Shown here piece after piece: positions 1-4,503 of a stretch of DNA of 5,957 bases. Positions within the stretch are counted from its first letter, which is position 1; every line of letters begins with the position of its first letter. The stretch is from NCBI GenBank assembly GCA_012514355.1, contig JAAZAL010000125.1:1-5957 (forward strand), written 5' to 3'. The position numbers and the translations under genes are program-made. Below the pieces are notes generated by a model. The model had not been told where the DNA came from. It made no database searches and saw only the letters and a list, made by a program, of their open reading frames with translations. The DNA is from Candidatus Dojkabacteria bacterium (GTDB lineage Bacteria; Patescibacteriota; Dojkabacteria; SC72).

Positions 1-73
1 CCATATATACAGAGATATCCTTTAATATTTCTTTCCCTCCTTTAGAAAGGGATATTGAATTAATTGTTAACAT
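1..73 (-). CDS. ABC-type ATPase, N-terminal fragment (runs off left edge)
   Basis: Reading leftward from an ATG at 73-71, all 24 complete codons are open and start MLTINSISLSKGGKEILKDI, followed by S-V-Y-M. This matches the usual opening of an ABC ATP-binding domain: a first beta strand, a short turn with G-G-K, then an I-L-K-D-I-S strand that normally leads to the Walker A loop, which lies beyond the window. Family knowledge: such subunits hydrolyse ATP to drive a transporter, or act in SufC-like or ABC-F roles. The aromatic A-loop residue expected just before G-G appears to be lysine, which is seen in some branches. Start choice: an extended -10 box ends eight bases upstream of this ATG, so the message would be leaderless or nearly so. 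The subfamily cannot be told from 24 residues. The gene is divergent from def. Confidence 0.72.
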   Translation of the reverse strand, partial: MLTINSISLSKGGKEILKDISVYM

Positions 74-81
74 AACTTGTG

Positions 82-90
82 ATTATATCA
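82..90 (-). promoter_or_regulatory. Extended -10 promoter for the leftward ABC ATPase gene
   Basis: The minus strand reads TGATATAAT, a perfect TGn plus TATAAT extended -10 box. Transcription would be expected to begin about 7 bases downstream, near 74-76, directly before the ATG at 73. No good -35 is visible at normal spacing, which an extended -10 can tolerate. The same nonamer occurs on the plus strand in front of def. Confidence 0.6.
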
Positions 91-116
91 TCTAAAAGAA
101 TTGTAAAGTTTTAATA

Positions 117-125
117 TGATATAAT
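117..125 (+). promoter_or_regulatory. Extended -10 promoter for def
   Basis: TGATATAAT is a perfect extended -10 box. Only six bases separate the hexamer (120-125) from the def ATG at 132, so the expected transcription start falls on or next to the A of the start codon. No Shine-Dalgarno sequence could fit on such a message. There is no clear -35 at 16-18 bp spacing. Confidence 0.65.
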
Positions 126-131
126 TTAGGT

Positions 132-623
132 ATGAGAAAAATACTAAAAATATATACAATCAAAGATAAAAAGGAGGAGAAAGTACTTCGTAAAGTATCT
201 AAAGAGGTATCAAAGGATGAAATATTAAGTAGGGAATTTCAACTATTTCTAGATAATTTACTCTTTACTGCTCAAAAAGTTGAAACAGAGGAAGGGTACT
301 CTTCTGCGGGCTTAGCTTCAATACAAGTTGGAGTAGATAAAAGGGTGTTTTGTATTCTAAAGGAAAGTAATGGAGAGTTTGAGTTAATGATTAATCCTGA
401 AATTAAAATATTAAACAATGATAAAGTTGTTGATTTAGAAGGTTGTCTTAGTATTCCAAATTTTGAAGGTAGGGTAAGTAGATATAAAAAGGTTAAAGTA
501 AAATATTTAGACAGGGAAGGAAAAACTCAAAAAGCTGTTTTCAAAAATCAAGAGGCAAGGGAGATACAACATGAGAATGACCATTTAGACGGGATTCTTT
601 TTACAGACAAATTATCAGACTAG
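132..623 (+). CDS. def: Peptide deformylase
   Basis: This metalloenzyme removes the formyl group from the initiator methionine of nascent proteins at the ribosome exit in the cytoplasm. All three family motifs are present. Motif 1 is GLASIQVG (residues 60-67), a variant of GLAAPQVG. Motif 2 is EGCLS (103-107), with metal ligand C105. Motif 3 is QHENDH (146-151), with metal ligands H147 and H151 and catalytic E148. The 163-residue length is typical of a compact bacterial deformylase. In motif 1 the usual A-P before Q is S-I and the usual first glycine is serine; the substrate glutamine Q65 is kept. A -10 box six bases upstream supports the ATG at 132 and a leaderless message. The next gene follows after 60 bp on the same strand and may be cotranscribed. 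The identification is firm. Confidence 0.97.
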   Translation: MRKILKIYTIKDKKEEKVLRKVSKEVSKDEILSREFQLFLDNLLFTAQKVETEEGYSSAGLASIQVGVDKRVFCILKESNGEFELMINPEIKILNNDKVVDLEGCLSIPNFEGRVSRYKKVKVKYLDREGKTQKAVFKNQEAREIQHENDHLDGILFTDKLSD

Positions 624-643
624 ATTCTTTTAAGATTTCTGTA

Positions 644-649
644 TACAAT
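644..649 (+). promoter_or_regulatory. Possible weak -10 box ahead of the Ig-domain gene
   Basis: TACAAT inside TATACAATAT lies in the 60-bp gap after def, 34 bases before the next ATG. No convincing -35 is seen at 16-18 bp. The following gene has neither a clear Shine-Dalgarno nor a -10 at leaderless spacing, so it is either read from this site or carried on the def transcript. Confidence 0.25.
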
Positions 650-683
650 ATATCAAGTGATTTTTAATTCTTAGAAAATACAT

Positions 684-1817
684 ATGATTAAGATTTTACT
701 GTCCATATCTCTTTGCTTTCTTTTTTCTATCTCTGTATATGCACAACAGGATACCCCCATTTCTGAGGTTAAAGCATCAGAAATAGAGCTATTAAATGAA
801 CAGGACGAGCAAAGAAATCAAGAGATAGCTAATCAATTAGGTTTTGTACTACCAAAATATACTGATAACCCAAGCTATATAATTACCTTTAAAGATCCCT
901 CCCCAAATGAAAGTGGTGTAGAGATAGATTTAGATGAGAAGGGGTTTAACAAAATAGAAAGTCCATATACCTTTCCAGCACTTAGTATTGGTTTTCATGA
1001 TGTTAGATTTAGATTTACTGACAGTGAAAACAGTGTAAAAATACTTGAATACGAATTAATAGTAATACCAAGAGCCCCAATAGTAGACACACCTGAGATA
1101 TCAATAAGTTCAGTATCAGTTTCAGGTAGTGCACTTGCTAATTCAGATGTTCTCTATATCCTTTCTGGGAATGCATATCATACTACAGGAACAGTACAAA
1201 CTGATTCACAGGGGAAATGGAGTGTTACAATAGAATCTGAGCAAGAGTTTATTCCAGGGATATATACTTTTACTGCGCTAGCAAGAAAATATGGATATTC
1301 AAGTACTTTATCTACCCCATTAACATTTAATATTGGGGAAAGTAGTACTCAAAAAACTGAAGAAATTAAACAAAGTGGTATTTCCTTTTCATTTAAAAGT
1401 ATAAATAAAGATAATATATTAAATATTTTTAAAGAGAATAGGGATTTACTTTTTCTAATCTTGGGTTCAATAGTTCTCGGCTTAGGTATTGGTGCCTTTA
1501 TTAAAACAGTTCTTACAAATTCTAAATCTGAAAAGAAAAATAAAGAGGTAGAGGGTTTAATTAAGAAGTCAGATAGCAAGGATGCTAATAAAACCTTAAG
1601 AGAGATATTTGGAGATGATACTACATCAAAAGAAGAGACAGTAGAAACTAAAGAAGAGGTAAAAGAAGAGAGTGAGAAAGAACCAGAAAAACAGGAAAGC
1701 ATTATTAACAAGGATGTATTTCTAAAAAAATACAAAATGGTTGATCCAGATGATGATAAGGGTGTAGAAAAAAAGAAGAAGAAAAAAATCAAGGTATCTT
1801 TAACTTCAAAAGATTAA
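684..1817 (+). CDS. Secreted, membrane-anchored protein with Ig-like regions and a charged cytoplasmic tail
   Basis: Function is unknown; the description rests on architecture. Residues 1-20 form a signal peptide (M-I-K, hydrophobic core, then V-Y-A before Q-Q, a plausible signal peptidase I site). Residues 60-130 look like one beta-sandwich region, with Y-T-F-P-A-L-S-I-G-F-H-D-V and the edge strand YELIVIPRAP. Residues 137-217 form a second, bacterial Ig-like domain (V-S-G-S-A-L-A-N-S, D-S-Q-G-K-W-S-V, P-G-I-Y-T-F-T-A). A transmembrane helix spans about 254-277. The last 100 residues are a strongly charged, probably disordered tail rich in E and K, ending in a six-lysine run (363-368). The expected topology is domains outside and tail inside. 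The ATG at 684 is chosen because the signal peptide begins there. It could be a surface adhesion or envelope-scaffold protein, but nothing visible fixes a role. Confidence 0.85.
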   Translation: MIKILLSISLCFLFSISVYAQQDTPISEVKASEIELLNEQDEQRNQEIANQLGFVLPKYTDNPSYIITFKDPSPNESGVEIDLDEKGFNKIESPYTFPALSIGFHDVRFRFTDSENSVKILEYELIVIPRAPIVDTPEISISSVSVSGSALANSDVLYILSGNAYHTTGTVQTDSQGKWSVTIESEQEFIPGIYTFTALARKYGYSSTLSTPLTFNIGESSTQKTEEIKQSGISFSFKSINKDNILNIFKENRDLLFLILGSIVLGLGIGAFIKTVLTNSKSEKKNKEVEGLIKKSDSKDANKTLREIFGDDTTSKEETVETKEEVKEESEKEPEKQESIINKDVFLKKYKMVDPDDDKGVEKKKKKKIKVSLTSKD

Positions 1818-1832
1818 TATTTTGGCATTGTG

Positions 1833-1841
1833 TGATAAAAT
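1833..1841 (+). promoter_or_regulatory. Extended -10 promoter of tRNA-Leu
   Basis: TGATAAAAT (TGn plus TAAAAT) ends eight bases before the mature tRNA 5' G at 1850. The predicted start (1848-1849) lies within one or two bases of the mature 5' end, leaving little or no leader for RNase P to remove. The -35 region falls over the end of the upstream gene and is weak. Confidence 0.5.
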
Positions 1842-1849
1842 CACATAGA

Positions 1850-1933
1850 GCCAGAATGGTGGAATGGCAGACACGCTACGTTCAGAACGTAGTCTTCGTT
1901 AAGAGGGTGGGGGTTCAACTCCCCCTTCTGGCA
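1850..1933 (+). tRNA. tRNA-Leu (anticodon CAG)
   Basis: An 84-nt class II tRNA with a long variable arm. The acceptor stem GCCAGAA (1850-1856) pairs with TTCTGGC (1926-1932), with discriminator A1933. The D arm is 1859-1874 and contains the conserved G-G. The anticodon stem CTACG/CGTAG (1876-1880 and 1888-1892) encloses the loop TTCAGAA, giving anticodon CAG at 1883-1885, which reads the Leu codon CTG. The variable arm is a TCTT-CGTT-AAGA hairpin (1893-1904). The T stem is GGGGG/CCCCC with loop TTCAACT. No CCA is encoded, so a CCA-adding enzyme is needed. The tRNA converges on the solute-binding protein gene, whose stop codon begins two bases beyond the tRNA. Confidence 0.96.
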
Positions 1934-1935
1934 AA

Positions 1936-3711
1936 TTATTTATCCCAGATGCAAACATTGCTAAATCTCTGATATGGATACAGTATTTTGCTGATATCAG
2001 AAATTACAATACTATCTTTAACTACATAAGTGTATTTAGGATGATAGAGAAAGATTACTGGTGCATCCTGTGTAATATATTTCTGGAATAGGGCGTAATT
2101 AGCCTCTCTCTTTTCAGCTCTTTGACTCTGTCTTGCTTCCTCTAAAAGGATATCTACTCTTTCATAGGTATAACCTGAAAGATTTAAATCAGGATAGTTA
2201 GTCTTAAGTGAGTGCCATAAGTTGTATTGATCAGGATCAATTGTAGTTTCAACTTCATACATAAGAAGTTCGAAATCTCTTGTTGCTAATATCTCTTGAG
2301 TAAGTTGTGTATATGAAAGAGGCTCTAAATTCAAGACTACTCCCTCATCCTTCCATAACTGTTCAAGTGAAGTAGCAATTCTTTGATTAAGAGGATTGTC
2401 AAAATAACTTAGGGTAAAACTTAATATCTTTTTATCCTCTGTTTGGAAATATCCATCATCTTCTGACTTGGTATATCCTAAATTCTTAAATATCTCTAAA
2501 GCCTTTTCAGGTTGATATTCATATTTGAATATATCTTTCTCGCTGTAAGCCCAAGAAGTTGAAGGAATAGGGCCATAGGCCATCTCTCCAGAAATATTTG
2601 CCTTCTCCATTAACAACTGCTTGTTTGTAATATAGTTAAGAGCAATACGAAGTTCTTTGTTTTCTAATCTTTCTTTTCTAGTATTAAAAAATATCATTCT
2701 TAATCTAGAATTAAGTATTACGGAGTACTCCTTAAATCCAGAATACTCTTTTGAGAAAGAAATACTAAATTCATCAACAGAGCCCATGGCATCTAAAATA
2801 CCGTTTCTGAAAGCAGCTTCTAAAGCTTCATTGTTAGAATAGAGACGATATATAAAGGTATCAATAACAGGTTTTGTTGGATAATATTGTGAAGCTTTCA
2901 AATATACAACATTAGGTTCAGAGCGATAAACTTGGAAAGGTCCAGAACCAAGAGGGAATTTTGCAAAAGAATCAAAGGGTATATCCATTATATTTATACC
3001 CTCAAACCTATGCTTTGGAATAATATATGAAGATATAGCTTCAAAAAAAGTTGAATTACTTTGCGCTAATACAAAACGTATTCTCCTATCATCTAGTTTG
3101 CTAATCTCTACGGATGTTAGTGCAGAACCAATAGTATCATAGTTGTATTTAGAGGCTAGCTCTTTTGAAATTTCGAATGTAAAAAGGACATCATCAATAG
3201 TTAAAGGTTCTCCATCTTGCCATTTATGATCTAGCGATATTGTGAAATCATATGTTTTACCATCTGCAGATATACTCCACTGCTGAGCTATTTCTTCTTG
3301 AGGTTTACCATCTTGAGAAATTGAAATAAATTTCTCAAATACTAATTCTCTAATATCTGAGTCAACATTACTTTGAGAAGTAAATATAGGGTTAAATGAT
3401 GATATAGCCCCAACGCTTCCCTCAACAAATATTTTCTCTTTCTCTCTTGTTAAAACATTAGCAAAAGTAGTACTTGTTAAAAATATAAACAGGGAGATAC
3501 CAACAACAGAGAATATAAGGATAAAACTAAGAGGAGCTGTATCTTTAAATAATTTTGAAATATTTGATGGATAATCCCAAAGCCACTCTCTAATAGAAAT
3601 TCTCTTTTTTTTCTGATTAACATTAATAATATTCTTAGATGGCCTTATAGATTGAAAGGCCTCTTTCATAGATCTCATTATTTTCTTTTCTTTCACACCT
3701 GTTTCTGACAT
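1936..3711 (-). CDS. Membrane-anchored family 5 extracellular solute-binding protein (peptide-type)
   Basis: 591 residues of the SBP_bac_5 (DppA/OppA-like) family, which captures peptides or similar solutes for ABC importers. Hallmarks in order: WQDGEPLTIDDVLFTFE (164-180), P-L-G-S-G-P-F (253-259), N-T-R ... ELRIALNYITNK (343-364), G-P-I-P-S-T-S-W (380-387), K-A-L-E-I-F-K-N-L-G-Y (403-413) and T-I-D-P-D-Q-Y (490-496). The N terminus is unusual. About 60 mostly basic residues precede a single transmembrane helix (61-80), with no lipobox cysteine, so the binding domain is probably held outside by an uncleaved N-in anchor. No permease or ATPase of an import system lies beside it. It follows secG by nine bases and is very likely cotranscribed with it. 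In-frame ATGs also occur at codons 12 and 15, but the TAAGG four bases before the ATG at 3711 supports the longer form. The solute is unknown. Confidence 0.93.
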   Translation of the reverse strand: MSETGVKEKKIMRSMKEAFQSIRPSKNIINVNQKKKRISIREWLWDYPSNISKLFKDTAPLSFILIFSVVGISLFIFLTSTTFANVLTREKEKIFVEGSVGAISSFNPIFTSQSNVDSDIRELVFEKFISISQDGKPQEEIAQQWSISADGKTYDFTISLDHKWQDGEPLTIDDVLFTFEISKELASKYNYDTIGSALTSVEISKLDDRRIRFVLAQSNSTFFEAISSYIIPKHRFEGINIMDIPFDSFAKFPLGSGPFQVYRSEPNVVYLKASQYYPTKPVIDTFIYRLYSNNEALEAAFRNGILDAMGSVDEFSISFSKEYSGFKEYSVILNSRLRMIFFNTRKERLENKELRIALNYITNKQLLMEKANISGEMAYGPIPSTSWAYSEKDIFKYEYQPEKALEIFKNLGYTKSEDDGYFQTEDKKILSFTLSYFDNPLNQRIATSLEQLWKDEGVVLNLEPLSYTQLTQEILATRDFELLMYEVETTIDPDQYNLWHSLKTNYPDLNLSGYTYERVDILLEEARQSQRAEKREANYALFQKYITQDAPVIFLYHPKYTYVVKDSIVISDISKILYPYQRFSNVCIWDK

Positions 3712-3715
3712 TATG

Positions 3716-3720
3716 CCTTA
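3716..3720 (-). promoter_or_regulatory. Shine-Dalgarno-like site of the solute-binding protein gene
   Basis: TAAGG lies four bases upstream of the ATG at 3711, in the nine-base gap after secG. Its TAA is also a second in-frame stop directly behind the secG stop (TAA TAA). This internal cistron has an SD-like element, while the promoter-proximal genes of the window do not. The match is short, so confidence is modest. Confidence 0.4.
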
Positions 3721-3954
3721 TTAAGCCGTATACTTATATATCAATAACGAGATAACAACTAAAAGTACGACTAAAGCAATAGTGAAGTAGTAAAGAAATT
3801 TTTCTAAGCCTCTTTTAGTTCTAAAAACCTCTCCACCTCCACCAAACATTTTACCTAGTCCCTCTGCTCTGTTTTGTAAAAGTATTGAAACTATTACTAA
3901 AACACATACTGCAATTTGTACGTAAAGAAGAATATTTTGTATATTTGAATTCAT
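3721..3954 (-). CDS. secG: Preprotein translocase subunit SecG
   Basis: SecG is the small accessory subunit of the SecYEG channel in the cytoplasmic membrane and supports SecA-driven export. The 77-residue protein has the expected two hydrophobic helices (about 7-27 and 54-73). Between them is the family signature: L-L-Q-N-R-A-E-G-L-G (26-34), a glycine cluster F-G-G-G-G (37-41), then F-R-T-K-R-G-L-E-K-F-L (44-54). The length is normal. The start at 3954 gives a short polar N terminus before helix 1, and a TATAAT box seven bases upstream points to a leaderless message. Its promoter overlaps the end of the preceding four-helix membrane protein gene (18-bp gap). It leads a probable two-gene unit with the solute-binding protein downstream. 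The identification is firm for so short a protein. Confidence 0.93.
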   Translation of the reverse strand: MNSNIQNILLYVQIAVCVLVIVSILLQNRAEGLGKMFGGGGEVFRTKRGLEKFLYYFTIALVVLLVVISLLIYKYTA

Positions 3955-3961
3955 AGCCTAG

Positions 3962-3989
3962 ATTATACAATATTATGAGCTTTTCTCAA
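3962..3989 (-). promoter_or_regulatory. Promoter of secG
   Basis: On the minus strand, TTGAGA (3989-3984, five of six to the -35 consensus) and a perfect TATAAT (3967-3962) are spaced 16 bp apart. Seven bases then lead to the secG ATG at 3954, so the expected start coincides with the start codon. The -35 lies within the last codons of the upstream gene, so secG and the binding protein can be expressed apart from that gene. Confidence 0.65.
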
Positions 3990-4380
3990 AAGCTTTAATT
4001 AAGGATGCTAGAAAGGAGAAAGAAAAACCTAAGATACCCATTGAAATAATTGGAGTTACAACAAAAGAATGAATGAGAAGTTTCCCACTATTAATACCTT
4101 CGAAAGTATAATCAATTAATTTAATACCTGGCATAAACTCTTGAAGAACAAAAAACACTCCAAATGAAAGTAGTGTAGTCATAATTAAACTGGTTATGAA
4201 ATTTTCCTTAATAGTAAGAAAATTTAATATAGTAGAAGATAAAAATGCAGAAAGAGATACCGCTATTAAACTTGCAATAAGATATATGTAATTAGAAGGT
4301 AATTGGACACCTTTAAATATTGTAATTACAAAATATGTAGCTAAAATATATTGTAGAAGTAATCGAAAGAATTTTTTCAT
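3973..4380 (-). CDS. Four-helix membrane protein, phage holin family 4-like
   Basis: 135 residues with about four hydrophobic segments (roughly 7-24, 31-52, 62-82 and 103-128) and short charged ends (M-K-K-F-F-R at the start, K-A-F-E-K at the end). The pattern matches the small 4-helix family annotated as phage holin family 4 (PF04020-type): a basic start, I-F-K-G-V after helix 1, a central ILNFLTIKENFITSLI stretch, and F-V-L-Q-E-F-M-P-G-I-K-L closing helix 3. Members are widespread chromosomal membrane proteins of unknown role, so the holin name does not imply lysis or a prophage. An extended -10 box 12 bases upstream would give a leader of only about six bases; an AAGG in between would then fall largely outside the message. 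The gene precedes secG by 18 bp on the same strand. The family assignment is by pattern only and tentative. Confidence 0.75.
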   Translation of the reverse strand: MKKFFRLLLQYILATYFVITIFKGVQLPSNYIYLIASLIAVSLSAFLSSTILNFLTIKENFITSLIMTTLLSFGVFFVLQEFMPGIKLIDYTFEGINSGKLLIHSFVVTPIISMGILGFSFSFLASLIKAFEKSS

Positions 4381-4392
4381 ATTAGAAACCTT

Positions 4393-4401
4393 AATATATC
4401 A
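4393..4401 (-). promoter_or_regulatory. Extended -10 promoter of the four-helix membrane protein gene
   Basis: The minus strand reads TGATATATT (TGn plus TATATT), ending 12 bases before the ATG at 4380. The expected start is near 4386, giving a very short leader. It resembles the boxes before def and the ABC ATPase gene, and lies in the 123-bp divergent region shared with pyk. Confidence 0.48.
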
Positions 4402-4467
4402 ATATCTTCATTTTACATATACATAATATGTCTTTGCAAATATAAATAATATAGGATAACAAATGGG

Positions 4468-4497
4468 TTGTTGTAGACTCAACTATTAATGTATATT
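4468..4497 (+). promoter_or_regulatory. Promoter of pyk
   Basis: TTGTTG (4468-4473) and TATATT (4492-4497) are spaced 18 bp apart. The -10 lies six bases before an in-frame ATG at 4504, the same geometry as at def. It also overlaps the first codons that would be used from the upstream ATG at 4489, which argues for the 4504 start. Confidence 0.6.
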
Positions 4498-4503
4498 AAA
4501 GAT

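Noticed and set aside
35..40. GGAGGG on the minus strand as a Shine-Dalgarno site
   Set aside because: It is in-frame coding sequence (G-G codons) of the ABC ATPase fragment starting at 73, and no start codon lies at suitable spacing downstream.
1349..1792. Minus-strand open frame of 147 codons opposite the Ig-domain gene
   Set aside because: Its phenylalanine- and serine-rich protein is the antisense image of the lysine/glutamate tail; it has no motif, and the plus-strand gene explains the sequence.
1828..1848. Hairpin TGTGAT-AAA-ATCACA between the Ig-domain gene and tRNA-Leu, as a terminator
   Set aside because: The stem is short and AT-rich with no T-run after it, and it overlaps the extended -10 of the tRNA; the symmetry is probably incidental.
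2657..2842. Plus-strand 61-codon open frame inside the solute-binding protein gene
   Set aside because: Lies opposite conserved binding-protein motifs and shows no start signal.
1850..3954. secG with tRNA-Leu nearby, as in the E. coli secG-leuU order
   Set aside because: Here the tRNA is on the opposite strand, converges with the operon, and is separated from secG by a 1.8-kb gene, so the resemblance is likely chance.
3973..4380. Holin-like gene as evidence of a prophage
   Set aside because: No other phage gene, integrase or attachment site is present, and this four-helix family is common on ordinary chromosomes.
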